64,000 bases of DNA from Chryseobacterium sp. SSA4.19 (GTDB lineage Bacteria > Bacteroidota > Bacteroidia > Flavobacteriales > Weeksellaceae): assembly GCF_022601875.1 (NCBI RefSeq), contig NZ_JAKVIP010000023.1, forward strand, positions 1 through 64,000, read 5' to 3'. A program made the translations under genes and the position numbers. Shown here one piece after another: positions 8,434 to 17,690 of this stretch. Under the pieces are notes generated by a model, which saw only the letters and a program-made list of their open reading frames with translations, did no database searches and had not been told where the DNA came from. Each line of letters begins with the position of its first letter. Positions within the stretch are counted from its first letter, which is position 1.

Positions 8434-9156
8434 ATGATAAACATTCAAAACCTTTCAAAAGTCTATAAAACAGAAGATGTTCAAACCAATGCGCTTAATA
8501 ATGTGAGCCTGCAAATCAAAGAAGGCGAATTCGTCGCAATAATGGGACCTTCCGGTTGCGGAAAATCAACTTTCCTTAATATTCTAGGACTTTTGGACAG
8601 CGCGTCTTCGGGTTCTTACCAATTTGAATCGGTTGAAACGATTGCGACTTCCGAAAAGAAAAAATCGGACATCAGAAAGAAAAATATCGGTTTTATTTTC
8701 CAGAATTTTAATCTGATTGATGAACTGACGGTTTTTGAAAACATCGAATTACCATTAATTTACAACGGCGTTTCTTCTTCAGAAAGAAAAAGAAGAGTGG
8801 AAGAGATTATGGAGAAAATCAACATCACTCACAGAGCAAAGCATTATCCACAGCAACTTTCCGGAGGTCAGCAACAGAGAGCGGCGGTTGCCAGAGCTTT
8901 GGTAACGAGACCAAAATTAATTCTTGCCGATGAACCTACGGGAAATCTTGACAGCTCCAACGGAAATGAAGTAATGAATCTCCTCGCAGAACTTCACAGA
9001 GAAGGTTCTACAATTGCAATGGTAACACACTCTTCCTACGATGCCGGTTACGCTTCCAGAATCGTGAATATGAAAGACGGCGAGATTTTCAGTGAAGAAC
9101 ATTCTTCTCAAAGAAAAGATGTTTTCGAAAAAGCAGACGCAAAAAATTTCGAATAA
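8434..9156 (+). CDS. ABC transporter ATPase (LolD/MacB-like)
   Basis: A 240-residue ATP-binding subunit. It has a Walker A GPSGCGKST (about 39-47), a Q loop (FIFQNFNLIDEL), an ABC signature LSGGQQQRAAVARAL, a Walker B LILADEPTGNLD and a switch histidine in MVTHS. The INTNALNNVSL-type start and the NLD ending of Walker B are typical of the MacB/LolD/FtsE branch, whose partners are FtsX-type permeases. It is followed by two such permeases and must energise one or both of them. In canonical MacB the ATPase is fused to the permease; here it is a separate polypeptide. The last residues (about 220-240) are charged and dispensable-looking. Confidence 0.93.
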   Translation: MINIQNLSKVYKTEDVQTNALNNVSLQIKEGEFVAIMGPSGCGKSTFLNILGLLDSASSGSYQFESVETIATSEKKKSDIRKKNIGFIFQNFNLIDELTVFENIELPLIYNGVSSSERKRRVEEIMEKINITHRAKHYPQQLSGGQQQRAAVARALVTRPKLILADEPTGNLDSSNGNEVMNLLAELHREGSTIAMVTHSSYDAGYASRIVNMKDGEIFSEEHSSQRKDVFEKADAKNFE

Positions 9157-9271
9157 TTGTTAAATAAGGAAGCCGGATGACGGAAGCTGGGTGTTTTACA
9201 TTACAGGATCCTTCCGTTTTCCCGCAACCGACTTACAACATTATCATTCATTATCTTATCAACTATCGACT
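9157..9271. repeat. Degenerate GGAAG-rich and TTATCA-like intergenic repeat (copy 1)
   Basis: The 115 bp before the first permease hold purine-rich GGAAG/GGATGACGGAAG units and then AT-rich TTATCA-like units. The same order of units recurs before the second permease (11690-11777). The frame is open by chance from 9191, so a longer permease start is possible on paper, but the translation of this repeat resembles no protein terminus. Confidence 0.45.
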
Positions 9272-11689
9272 ATGATTAACAACTGGCTCAAAATTGCCTT
9301 CATCAATTATAAAAAAAACTGGCTTTCCACCCTCATCAATTTGTTTGGACTGACCATTGGATTGACAGGATTTATGCTCATCCTTATGCATTGGAACGAC
9401 GAAGAATCCTATGAAAGGTGGAACCCGAAGAAAGACCAGATTTATGCTTTCCAAACTTATAATAAAAAAGAAAACTCATATGGGAATAATATTTCTATTC
9501 CGATAGCAAAACGTGCAAAAGAGGTTATTCCTGATATTAAGGATTACGTCTTGTTCAAAAGTTCAGGACTGGGTTTCAAAATAACCACGAAGTCCAAAAC
9601 AGTCTTCCAAGAGGGTGGAATGAATGTGTCGGATAATTTTTTCGAATTTTTTCCTTTCAAACTGGTTGACGGGAGTTCTAAAAATACTTTGAAAGATGGT
9701 GGCGTCATTGCACTCTCTACAACTGCTGCTAAAAATCTTTTTGGTAAAACCAATGTTGCTGGTGAAAGCCTGAAATTCAATAACAAAAATTTTGTTGTAA
9801 CGGCAGTTTACGAATTACCGAAAGAAAACAGCCAGATAAAACCAGAGTTTCTTCTAAAGCCAGTAGAACCAATGAAAAACGATGAAAACCAATGGGGAAA
9901 TTTCGGCTATGGTTGTTTTTTTATGCTTGGGAAAGATGCAGATCCTGTTATTGTTCAACAAAAAATTGTAAAGGATGTTTTTGAATATAGAGCCAAAATA
10001 AATGCTGGAGGTTCGGGCATCACACCACAAAAATACTTAGAGTTATATGGACCTAATGATTGTTTGCTTACGCCTCTTGATAAAATAAAACTCCATGCAA
10101 AAGCTTCCTGGTTTGGAAATCCAGACTTCAAAACATTAATGATTCTGTTTACACTTTCTGTTTTGATTGTTATTTTATCTGCGATTAATTTTATTAATCT
10201 TAAAACAGCTCAGGCTTCTCAGCGTGCCAAAGAAATTGGCGTTAGAAAAGCCATTGGAAGTACGAAACTGAGCCTTGTTTTACAGTTTTTGCTGGAAACT
10301 TTTCTGATTTGTCTTGCGTCATACTTTCTGGCTTTAGCTTCAACGGAGATTCTTTTGCCAAGTTTCAACAAGTTTTATGATAAAGAAATGGTGATGAATG
10401 ACTGGCATATTTACTTCTACTCATTTGCAATGGTTTTAGTGGTAACGTTGATTTCGGGATTAATTCCGGCCACTTACCTTTCCAACTTCAAAGCGATAGA
10501 AACCCTGAAAGGTAATTTCGCCAGAAGCAAACACGGTGTTTGGCTCAGAAACGGAATTCTGACATTGCAATTGATCATCTCTTCATTCTTCATTATTGGC
10601 GGATGGATTGTCAGTCAGCAGGTCAAATATATGATGAATAAAGATTTGGGCTTCAGTGGGAAACAAATTATGATGATCAACTTTAGCGAAGAAAATCCTA
10701 AACCCTGGCTTAAATACGAACGGCTTAAGAATGAAATGAGGAAGATTCAAGGCGTAACCGATATATCCTACGGAGAAGCTGTGCCTGGAAATGGCAGATC
10801 AAGCGATTCCAATATGGATTATATGGATAAAAGCATACAAGCCCAGCACGGATCAATGGATTATGATTACCTGCAATTCATCAACGTAAAACTAAAAAAA
10901 GGTCGTTGGCTCGAGCAAAACCTTGCATCAGATACTATAAGCAATGTTTTAGTCAATGAGGCTTTTGTACGAAAATTTGGATGGAATGATGAGGAAGCTT
11001 TGAAGCGTGTATTCCATCCCGGGTTTGACTATCAGAAAGATTATCACATCGTAGGAATTGTAAAAGATTTTAATATTAAAAATCTACAAACTACGATAGA
11101 GCCAATTGTGTTTTTTCATTATAAAGAAACCGATTGGAAACGATTCGATGTTTATAATATCCAATTGAAAATAAATCCAGACGACATCGACGGCACCGTA
11201 AAAAGGCTGAAAACCTATTGGCAAAACAATGTAGAGCCAGGTTATCCTTTCGATTATTATTTTCTGGATCAGAAATTCGCAGAGAGTTTTGTTAAATACC
11301 AAAAGCAACAAACACTTTTCACCATCCTGAATGCCATGGTTTTGGTGGTAGCACTATTAGGATTATTTGCGTTGTCCTCATTAATGATCGGGCAGAAGCT
11401 GAAAGATGTAGCGATTAGAAAAACTTTGGGCGCATCAGACAGAACATTGATTTTAGGATTGACGAAACAATTTCTGTGGATTACTTTGATTGCTGTTTTA
11501 ATCAGTATACCAATCAGTTATTACCTGATGAATGAGTGGCTGAAGGATTTTGCCTATCGAATTGACATGCCGGTTTTCCCGTTCGTTCTGAGTTTGATTT
11601 TGTTATTGATACTGACCTTCGCGGTTGTCAGCGTCAAAGCTTACCAGGCCACGAAAGTGAATCTTGTGAAATATCTGAAATACGAATAA
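9272..11689 (+). CDS. ABC transporter permease (FtsX/MacB type, double), paralogue 1
   Basis: An 805-residue inner-membrane permease. I chose the ATG at 9272 (MINNWLKIAFINYKKNW) because it aligns with the start of the paralogue at 11778 and gives the same length; the upstream extension from 9191 is repeat sequence. Order: transmembrane helix (about 20-45), a large MacB-type periplasmic domain, an FtsX core with three helices (about 285-430, entering at QRAKEIGVRKAIGS), then a second helix, periplasmic domain and FtsX core (about 460-805, with KDVAIRKTLGAS). Each polypeptide is thus like two MacB permeases in tandem. It probably works with the ATPase at 8434 and the adaptor at 4844. Confidence 0.88.
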   Translation: MINNWLKIAFINYKKNWLSTLINLFGLTIGLTGFMLILMHWNDEESYERWNPKKDQIYAFQTYNKKENSYGNNISIPIAKRAKEVIPDIKDYVLFKSSGLGFKITTKSKTVFQEGGMNVSDNFFEFFPFKLVDGSSKNTLKDGGVIALSTTAAKNLFGKTNVAGESLKFNNKNFVVTAVYELPKENSQIKPEFLLKPVEPMKNDENQWGNFGYGCFFMLGKDADPVIVQQKIVKDVFEYRAKINAGGSGITPQKYLELYGPNDCLLTPLDKIKLHAKASWFGNPDFKTLMILFTLSVLIVILSAINFINLKTAQASQRAKEIGVRKAIGSTKLSLVLQFLLETFLICLASYFLALASTEILLPSFNKFYDKEMVMNDWHIYFYSFAMVLVVTLISGLIPATYLSNFKAIETLKGNFARSKHGVWLRNGILTLQLIISSFFIIGGWIVSQQVKYMMNKDLGFSGKQIMMINFSEENPKPWLKYERLKNEMRKIQGVTDISYGEAVPGNGRSSDSNMDYMDKSIQAQHGSMDYDYLQFINVKLKKGRWLEQNLASDTISNVLVNEAFVRKFGWNDEEALKRVFHPGFDYQKDYHIVGIVKDFNIKNLQTTIEPIVFFHYKETDWKRFDVYNIQLKINPDDIDGTVKRLKTYWQNNVEPGYPFDYYFLDQKFAESFVKYQKQQTLFTILNAMVLVVALLGLFALSSLMIGQKLKDVAIRKTLGASDRTLILGLTKQFLWITLIAVLISIPISYYLMNEWLKDFAYRIDMPVFPFVLSLILLLILTFAVVSVKAYQATKVNLVKYLKYE

Positions 11690-11777
11690 ACTCGAAGTTG
11701 GAAGCTCGATGATGGAAGTTTTTCCATAAAATAATTAACATCCATTATCCACTAAAATCATTTATCACTTATCACTT
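11690..11777. repeat. Degenerate GGAAG-rich and TTATCA-like intergenic repeat (copy 2)
   Basis: The 88 bp between the two permeases begin with GAAGTTGGAAGCTCGATGATGG and close with two tandem TTATCAC heptamers next to the ATG. They echo the spacer before the first permease. Simple repeats of this type are, to my knowledge, common between genes in Chryseobacterium relatives. Confidence 0.45.
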
Positions 11778-14195
11778 ATGATTAAAAACTGGCTCAAAAT
11801 AGCATTCATCAACTATAGAAAAAACTGGCTTTCCACGATAATCAATATCCTGGGATTGAGTGTTGGTTTGTGTGTTTTCCTGTTGATTTATATCCATTGG
11901 CAGGATGAGAAGTCCTATGAACAGTGGGTTCCGGACAAAGAGAATATCTATTTTGTGGAGAATGGAAGTCCTGCTTTTGGGATAATGTCCAGCTCCAGTT
12001 ATCCGGAGATATTTGTCTCGAAAGAGAAATTCTCAGAGATAGAAGATGGATTGGTTTATAATGAATGGGGCAAGCAGAAACTCACTGTCGGCGATAATTC
12101 CGCTTATGTTTCGGGCTCCGCTTCTATTGATTCTTTTTTTAAGTTTTTTCCGTTTGAAAAAGTGGCGGGAAATTATCAGAATGCTTTGTCAGATGACGGA
12201 AAAATAGCTTTGTCTGAGAAAACGGCTAAGTTATTATTCGGTGATGATTATCTGAATGCTGTCGGCAAATCGGTGAAAAGTGATGCTGATGATAAAATAT
12301 ATGTAGTCAGTACTATTTATAAACTTCCCGAAGGCAATACGGTTTTCAAACCGGATTTCATACACAGAAATCCTTATATGGAAGAATCCAAAGATAAATG
12401 GACCAACTATAACTATAATGGATTTTTCAGGTTGAAACCTGGGACGGACATCAAAGCTCTGGAACAAAAACTCTCCAGACAGATGCAGGAACAGGACGTG
12501 ATTGCTTCCAAAAAATGGGGCTATAAAATTGATAAGAAAAACCTTGCAACGGTTTATCTGACGCCATTGAGCAAGATGAAACTCGATGCCAGAAGCAATG
12601 GTATCAACAAAGGCGATAAAAAATCGATTATGATTTTGCTGGGATTATCTGTTTTGATTTTAGCATTGTCGGGCATCAATCTGATTAACCTCAAAACGGC
12701 TCAGGCATCACAGAGAGCGAAAGAAGTTGGCGTGAGAAAAGTGGTAGGAAGTACAAAATCCGGTTTGGTTTTACAGTTTTTGCTGGAAACTTTTCTGATT
12801 TGTCTGGTGGCCTACGTGATTGCCTTCGCAATGGTCGAATTATTTTTGCCTTCTTACAATCAATTTCTGGGCAAAGAAATTAAGTTATCCGACCCGAAAT
12901 TATTCATCTATACAGGATTATTACTGATTCTATTTTCATTGATTTCGGGAATGATTCCGGCACTTTATCTGTCCGATTTCAAACCCATCAATACGTTGAA
13001 AGGCAATTTTGCAAGAAGCAGAAATGGTGTCTGGCTGAGAAATTTTATTCTGACTCTACAATTGGTCATCTCCTCGTTTTTCATTATCTGTTCCTTGATT
13101 ATCCATACGCAGGTCAGCTATATGATGAATAAGGACTTGGGTTTCCAGGGTGACCAGGCGATACAGATTTATTTCAAAAAAACGAATTGGGAAAACGGTT
13201 TTAATTTCAAAAAATACCAAAGACTGAAAGCTGAAATGGCAAGAATACCAGGTGTGACGGATGTTACGGGCTCTGTCAATTCTTTGGGAAGCGGTACGGC
13301 CAATGCTTCAATTGTTAAATTGGCAACCGACACCACCAAAACGGTCCAAACGATGTTGGGAGGAATTGATGAGAATTTTTTAAGATTCTATAAGATAAAG
13401 TTCCTTTCCGGACGTGACCTGAACTGGAAAAAGGCGTCTGACACTATCAGCGGCGCCGTGGTCAATGAAACTTTTGTCGGCAAATTCGGCTATAATCCTA
13501 AAACTGCTTTGGGAAAAGAATTTTTCACAGGCTGGGATGGCAAGAAAAAATATCAAATTCTTGGCGTGGTAAAAGATATAAATTACAGTGGTGTGAATCA
13601 GCCTGTAGAACCGATTGTTTACTTTAACTATGACAGAAACTGGGTGAAAAATAATATGAGCAACCTGCAAATCAAAATCTCTGGCAATGATATCAATGGG
13701 ACTTTGGAGAACATCAAGGAATTCTGGATCACCAAAGCTGAACCAGGTTATCCTTATGAGTATGAATTTGTAGATAAACAATTTGCCAAAACGTTTGAAA
13801 AATTTCAGAAACAGCAGACCTTATTTACAACTTTGAATATCGTGGTCTTAGTGATTGCCTTATTGGGATTATTTGCCCTGTCATCCTTATTAATCGAACA
13901 AAAACTGAAAGATGTTGCCATCAAAAAAACATTGGGCGCAAGCGAAAAAACCATTGTCTGGGATTTGACTAAAAGATTTTTATTGATTTGTTTCATTGCC
14001 GTTTTAATGAGCATTCCATTTAGTTATTATGCAATGAATGAATGGCTGAAAGATTTTTCTTACCGAATCGATATGCCCGTTTGGCCTTACGTCCTGAGTA
14101 TGATTTTGTTGTTGATTTTGACATTCGCAGTCGTGAGTTTCAAAGCCTACCGCGCTACAAAAATCAATCTTGTTAAATATTTAAAATACGAATAA
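11778..14195 (+). CDS. ABC transporter permease (FtsX/MacB type, double), paralogue 2
   Basis: An 805-residue permease with the same architecture as its neighbour at 9272: MIKNWLKIAFINYRKNW at the start, an FtsX core entered by QRAKEVGVRKVVGSTK, a second core entered by KDVAIKKTLGASEK, and an almost identical ending (INLVKYLKYE). Membrane helices and the loops next to them are very similar in the two proteins, while the periplasmic domains differ much more. This suggests duplication followed by divergence in the substrate-facing part. The two could form a heterodimer driven by the single ATPase, or serve different substrates. The GLPGLI gene starts 1 bp after the stop codon, so the two are translationally coupled. 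Confidence 0.88.
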   Translation: MIKNWLKIAFINYRKNWLSTIINILGLSVGLCVFLLIYIHWQDEKSYEQWVPDKENIYFVENGSPAFGIMSSSSYPEIFVSKEKFSEIEDGLVYNEWGKQKLTVGDNSAYVSGSASIDSFFKFFPFEKVAGNYQNALSDDGKIALSEKTAKLLFGDDYLNAVGKSVKSDADDKIYVVSTIYKLPEGNTVFKPDFIHRNPYMEESKDKWTNYNYNGFFRLKPGTDIKALEQKLSRQMQEQDVIASKKWGYKIDKKNLATVYLTPLSKMKLDARSNGINKGDKKSIMILLGLSVLILALSGINLINLKTAQASQRAKEVGVRKVVGSTKSGLVLQFLLETFLICLVAYVIAFAMVELFLPSYNQFLGKEIKLSDPKLFIYTGLLLILFSLISGMIPALYLSDFKPINTLKGNFARSRNGVWLRNFILTLQLVISSFFIICSLIIHTQVSYMMNKDLGFQGDQAIQIYFKKTNWENGFNFKKYQRLKAEMARIPGVTDVTGSVNSLGSGTANASIVKLATDTTKTVQTMLGGIDENFLRFYKIKFLSGRDLNWKKASDTISGAVVNETFVGKFGYNPKTALGKEFFTGWDGKKKYQILGVVKDINYSGVNQPVEPIVYFNYDRNWVKNNMSNLQIKISGNDINGTLENIKEFWITKAEPGYPYEYEFVDKQFAKTFEKFQKQQTLFTTLNIVVLVIALLGLFALSSLLIEQKLKDVAIKKTLGASEKTIVWDLTKRFLLICFIAVLMSIPFSYYAMNEWLKDFSYRIDMPVWPYVLSMILLLILTFAVVSFKAYRATKINLVKYLKYE

Positions 14196-14196
14196 A

Positions 14197-15018
14197 ATGA
14201 AAAAACTAATCATCATTCATTGTTTACTAATTATCAATCTGGCTTTTGCTCAGACCAATCGATTCATTTACGAAATGGAAATGAGACTGGCTGGAAAGCC
14301 AATGAAAATGAATATGGTTTTGGACATCGATAAAGAGTATACCAAGTTCTATGATTATGATTTCCTGAAAAATGATTCTATCAGCAGGAAAACCGGAGAA
14401 AACTGGCAGTACAATACACAATCTGACCAGTTAATTCTGAGAAAAACCAATTCCAATGAGAACAGGTCATTTCATGATAATATGTTCGATTATTTTGTGA
14501 TTGATTCTAAGGATGAGGTGAATTGGAAAATCGAAAAGGATATAAAGAAAAAGGGCGAATACACACTGCAAAAAGCAAGCACGGATTTCGGCAGAAGACA
14601 ATGGACGGCTTGGTTTTGTTCCGCGATTCCTTTTCACGAGGTACCTTATAAGTTCAGAGGCTTGCCAGGTTTGATTTTCGAATTGCAGGATGATAAAGGC
14701 GATTACAGTTACATGCTGTCTAAAAGCATCAATCTTCCGGAGACTTTTGTGACTACCCATTTTTTAGAAACGCACTACGGCCATCAGCCTGTCAAAGTGA
14801 CTTTGAAGCAATTCCAAAAAGTGAAACTCGATTATTACAATGACCCTGTTGCAGAAATAAGAAATAATCTGAAAAATGGCGGAACGGTTATTATTGGCGG
14901 CGAAAAAATCACCCGTCAGGAACAGCTCGATCAGAAGAGGAAATATATGCAGGAGAGCATCAAGAATTACTACAATCCCATAGAACCGGACAAAGCCATC
15001 GCTTACCCCAAAAATTAA
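14197..15018 (+). CDS. GLPGLI-family secreted protein
   Basis: A 273-residue exported protein with a clear signal peptide (about 1-19, ending AFAQ) and the family signature GLPGLI at 155-160 within PYKFRGLPGLIFEL. The family is found in Bacteroidota and has no established biochemical role, though members often sit next to TonB receptors or export genes. The only cysteine after the signal is C141. The gene follows the second permease by 1 bp and precedes the TolC-type gene by 20 bp, so it is part of the exporter operon. A periplasmic accessory or substrate-binding role is inference. Confidence 0.85.
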   Translation: MKKLIIIHCLLIINLAFAQTNRFIYEMEMRLAGKPMKMNMVLDIDKEYTKFYDYDFLKNDSISRKTGENWQYNTQSDQLILRKTNSNENRSFHDNMFDYFVIDSKDEVNWKIEKDIKKKGEYTLQKASTDFGRRQWTAWFCSAIPFHEVPYKFRGLPGLIFELQDDKGDYSYMLSKSINLPETFVTTHFLETHYGHQPVKVTLKQFQKVKLDYYNDPVAEIRNNLKNGGTVIIGGEKITRQEQLDQKRKYMQESIKNYYNPIEPDKAIAYPKN

Positions 15019-15038
15019 ATTGTCAACAAAGACCAACA

Positions 15039-16325
15039 ATGAAAAAGCTATTCTTCATATTATTAATTAACTTTCTTCCAGCCCAGCAAAGTTGGACACT
15101 TCAGCAATGTCTGGATTACGCTTCTGCCAATCATCCGTTGGTAAAGCAATCTGTGGTCAATATTCAAAAAAATGACCGTCAGATTTCGGCCTCGAGAGGA
15201 ATGTTGTTGCCGTCTGTGGATGCAGGAATCAATCACAATTACAATTTCGGAAATGGGATTAATCAGGCTAATAACCAAAGAGAAACCATCAATACCCTGA
15301 ATGACCAAGTCTATGCTCAAGCGAACTGGCAGTTGATGAACTGGCGGAATTTCCTCAATATCTCCCTCTCAAAAATCAACAAACAAACTTCTACTTTCCG
15401 TATGAAAAAAACGCAGAATGAGATTAAAATGAATGTCATCCAGATGTTTTTCACCTATCAAAACAGTAAAAGCTGGCTCGATGTTTTGCAGACACAATTG
15501 GCCGGAATCGAAGACCAAATCAAACGCACCGAAAAGGAAGTGGAAATAGGAAACCGTCCGAAGAGCGACATCTACGACATCAAAGCTAACCTTGGAACAA
15601 TGCAGGAACAGTGGGTTTCTGCCAAAAATTCCCGAGACCTTTCCAAAATCAATTTGCTCAGTGCATTGGCGATTACAAAAGATACTCTGGATTTCACGAT
15701 CACTGAGGGAAATCTGGCAGTCAATAATTTTAACGATGCCAGTTTCATCCAGAATCTTCTCGAAATAAATCCGGCTTATCAAACCGTTATAACAGAAATC
15801 AAGGCACAGGAAAAAAATGTCAATATCGCAAAATCGGCCTATTTACCAACGTTGAACGGCTCTTACATATGGTCCAGTTTTTACAACAAAACTTTGGGCG
15901 AATCTGCGGACAGTTTTTCCGAACAGTTTAAAAGAAACAAAAATCAGCAGTTAGGTTTCGGTTTGAACATTCCGGTTTTCAACAAACTGCAGGTCAAGAA
16001 TAATGTTGAGATTGCCAAACTGAACGTCATCAATTCCAATTATGAAAAAGATATTGTCATCAATGATTTGACGAAAAGTATCAATTCTATCAAAGCCCAA
16101 TTCCTGAATGCGCAGGAAAAATACAACCTTCTCGAACTCAATTTTGAAAACCAAAGACTCTCATTCCGGAAGTCAGAAGAAAAATACAGAGAAGGATTGA
16201 TGGATGCGTATACGTTTTTTGTTGTTAGAAATAACTGGCTGCAGGCAAATTATAATCTGATCAACAGTAAAAATGAAGTTATGCAGCAGACAGAATTGCT
16301 AAAAATATTTCAGTTTGATTATTGA
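15039..16325 (+). CDS. TolC-family outer-membrane efflux channel
   Basis: A 428-residue outer-membrane protein. A short signal peptide (about 1-16) is followed by WTLQQCLDYASANHPLVKQS, the typical start of a TolC repeat. Two repeats of long amphipathic helices (Q, N, K, E-rich) flank beta segments such as GINHNYNFGNG and LGFGLNIPVFN. The second repeat ends with YREGLMDAYTFFVVRNNWLQANYNLINSKNE. It is the last gene of the cluster and completes a tripartite exporter with the HlyD adaptor and the FtsX-type permeases. No clear terminator follows, and the next plus-strand gene is separated by a minus-strand tRNA. Confidence 0.9.
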   Translation: MKKLFFILLINFLPAQQSWTLQQCLDYASANHPLVKQSVVNIQKNDRQISASRGMLLPSVDAGINHNYNFGNGINQANNQRETINTLNDQVYAQANWQLMNWRNFLNISLSKINKQTSTFRMKKTQNEIKMNVIQMFFTYQNSKSWLDVLQTQLAGIEDQIKRTEKEVEIGNRPKSDIYDIKANLGTMQEQWVSAKNSRDLSKINLLSALAITKDTLDFTITEGNLAVNNFNDASFIQNLLEINPAYQTVITEIKAQEKNVNIAKSAYLPTLNGSYIWSSFYNKTLGESADSFSEQFKRNKNQQLGFGLNIPVFNKLQVKNNVEIAKLNVINSNYEKDIVINDLTKSINSIKAQFLNAQEKYNLLELNFENQRLSFRKSEEKYREGLMDAYTFFVVRNNWLQANYNLINSKNEVMQQTELLKIFQFDY

Positions 16326-16429
16326 TATGTCAAAATTTATTTTCTAAAAAAGGCTGACGATTTCGAAACGGAATGATCTACCTTAAAGCACGCCAATGAA
16401 AAAACGGGTGCACTTTTTGCAAATAGTAA

Positions 16430-16469
16430 ATAATATTAAAAACGGCGTCACTTTAAGACAAGTAACGCC
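16430..16469 (-). terminator. Rho-independent terminator of tRNA-Arg
   Basis: Read on the minus strand: GGCGT-T-ACTT, loop GTCTTA, AAGT-G-ACGCC, then GTTTTTAA. Nine paired bases with one internal mismatch (stem 16444-16469) and a T run form a good intrinsic terminator 10 bp after the tRNA 3' end. Confidence 0.75.
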
Positions 16470-16479
16470 ATAGCTTTTG

Positions 16480-16553
16480 TGACCTCGACAGGATTCAAAC
16501 CTGTAACCTTCTGAGCCGTAATCAGATGCGCTATTCAGTTGCGCCACGAGGCC
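16480..16553 (-). tRNA. tRNA-Arg (anticodon ACG)
   Basis: A 74-nt cloverleaf. The acceptor stem GGCCTCG pairs with CGAGGTC (one G-T pair) and A is the discriminator. The D arm contains GGCGCAACTGAATAGCGC. The anticodon stem TCTGA/TCAGA encloses loop TTACGGC, with anticodon ACG at plus-strand 16517-16519, and the T arm contains ACAGG-TTTGAATC-CTGT. CCA is not encoded. The anticodon A34 is normally edited to inosine by TadA to read CGU, CGC and CGA. Confidence 0.95.
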
Positions 16554-16568
16554 GTTTGTAAAGGTTTG

Positions 16569-16599
16569 CAAATATAATACTTTTTTACGTTCTTTGAAA
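16569..16599 (-). promoter_or_regulatory. Promoter of tRNA-Arg (Bacteroidota type)
   Basis: On the minus strand TTTC (16596-16599), 19 bp, then TATATTTG (16569-16576). This fits the Bacteroidota TTTG-N19-TAnnTTTG pattern, and transcription would start a few bases before the mature tRNA 5' end at 16553. The -33 box nearly touches the ATG of the plus-strand gene at 16601. Confidence 0.55.
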
Positions 16600-16600
16600 G

Positions 16601-17647
16601 ATGAAATCAAGAATTTTACTATTAATCGCATTTTTATCGCTAACATCTTGTAAAAGAGAATCAAAAATTTCGCTTTCAAAACCTGTTGTTATCTCAAATT
16701 CGGTAGAATATAAAGAGGAAAATGGAAGTCTTCATATAAAATCAGGAAATTTCACATATGATTTTAAGCAAAATCAGATCCCTTTCAAAAAAATTATTCT
16801 TTTAAATTCAAGTATGGCAGGATATATTTCAGCACTTGGAGCGGAAGGCCTTATAACAGGCGTTTCAAGTCCGGAATATATTTATGATGAAAAGATTCAC
16901 ACTTTATTAAAAAGCGGAAAAATTCAGGAGGTAGGAAATGATCAGAAATACAATGTGGAGAAAATCATCTCGCTGAAACCGGATGCTGTTTTTACCAACC
17001 ACATCGCAAGTTTTGACAATACCTATCAGTTGCTTAAAAATAACGGGATCCAGGTGATTTTTCTTGACGAATATATGGAGCAGGAGCCTCTTGAAAAAAC
17101 CGGTTATATCAAACTGTTCGGAAAGCTCTTGGGAAAAGATAAAGAAGCTGAAAAAGCATATCAGGAAATTGCCGGAAATTACGATAGTCTGAAGCGCCTG
17201 GCTTTACAGTCTAAAGCAAAACCTGTTGTCCTGGCTAATGAAATGTACGGTGATGTCTGGTACCTTCCAGGCGGAAAAACATCAACTGCCCGCTTTATTT
17301 CTGATGCTAATGCCCAATATATCCTTAAGGCTAACACTGATGAAAAAGCAGTAACCATGAGTTTTGAAGAAGTGTACGCAAAATCAGGCTCTGTTCAGTA
17401 TTGGGTCAACGCAGGGAATCACATATCAAAAAAAGAAATGTTGGGCATGAATCCTTTCTATAGTAAGTTAGATGTTTTCAACAAAGGGAAAGTATATGTC
17501 ATCACAGGGAAAGAGAAGGGGCAGGCTAATGATTTTTTTGAAAGTGGCGTTGTAAGATCGGATCTTGTGCTGAAAGATTATATCAAAATATTCCATCCTG
17601 AACTTTTGCCGGGATATCAGTTATCCTATATGAAAGAATTGAAATAA
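16601..17647 (+). CDS. Periplasmic-binding lipoprotein (BtuF/FepB type)
   Basis: A 348-residue ABC-type substrate-binding lipoprotein. The lipobox LTSC places the lipidated cysteine at C17. The fold markers fit a metal-chelate binding protein (PF01497): a first lobe with IILLNSSMAGYISALGAEGLITGVSS and KIISLKPDAVFTNH, a linking helix near ELKLFGKLLGKDKEAEKAY, and a second lobe ending RSDLVLKDYIKIFHPELLPG. Such proteins bind cobalamin, haem or ferric siderophores. No permease or ATPase is adjacent, so its transporter partner is elsewhere. It precedes mtgA by 43 bp, but a promoter-like site for mtgA lies in that gap. Confidence 0.87.
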   Translation: MKSRILLLIAFLSLTSCKRESKISLSKPVVISNSVEYKEENGSLHIKSGNFTYDFKQNQIPFKKIILLNSSMAGYISALGAEGLITGVSSPEYIYDEKIHTLLKSGKIQEVGNDQKYNVEKIISLKPDAVFTNHIASFDNTYQLLKNNGIQVIFLDEYMEQEPLEKTGYIKLFGKLLGKDKEAEKAYQEIAGNYDSLKRLALQSKAKPVVLANEMYGDVWYLPGGKTSTARFISDANAQYILKANTDEKAVTMSFEEVYAKSGSVQYWVNAGNHISKKEMLGMNPFYSKLDVFNKGKVYVITGKEKGQANDFFESGVVRSDLVLKDYIKIFHPELLPGYQLSYMKELK

Positions 17648-17670
17648 ATCAGACTATTTCCTTACTTTTG
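17639..17670 (+). promoter_or_regulatory. Candidate mtgA promoter
   Basis: TTG at 17639-17641, 21 bp, then TACTTTTG at 17663-17670, 20 bp before the mtgA ATG. It fits the TTTG-N19-21-TAnnTTTG pattern of primary-sigma promoters in Bacteroidota. Confidence 0.45.
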
Positions 17671-17690
17671 GCATTCTTTTAAACAAGATT

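Noticed and set aside
9191..9271. Longer start for the first permease (27 extra residues)
   Set aside because: It is in an intergenic repeat and the paralogue begins at the position of the internal ATG 9272.
15369..15782. Minus-strand open frame of 137 codons opposite the TolC-type gene
   Set aside because: It is antisense to repetitive helical coding sequence and gives no plausible protein.
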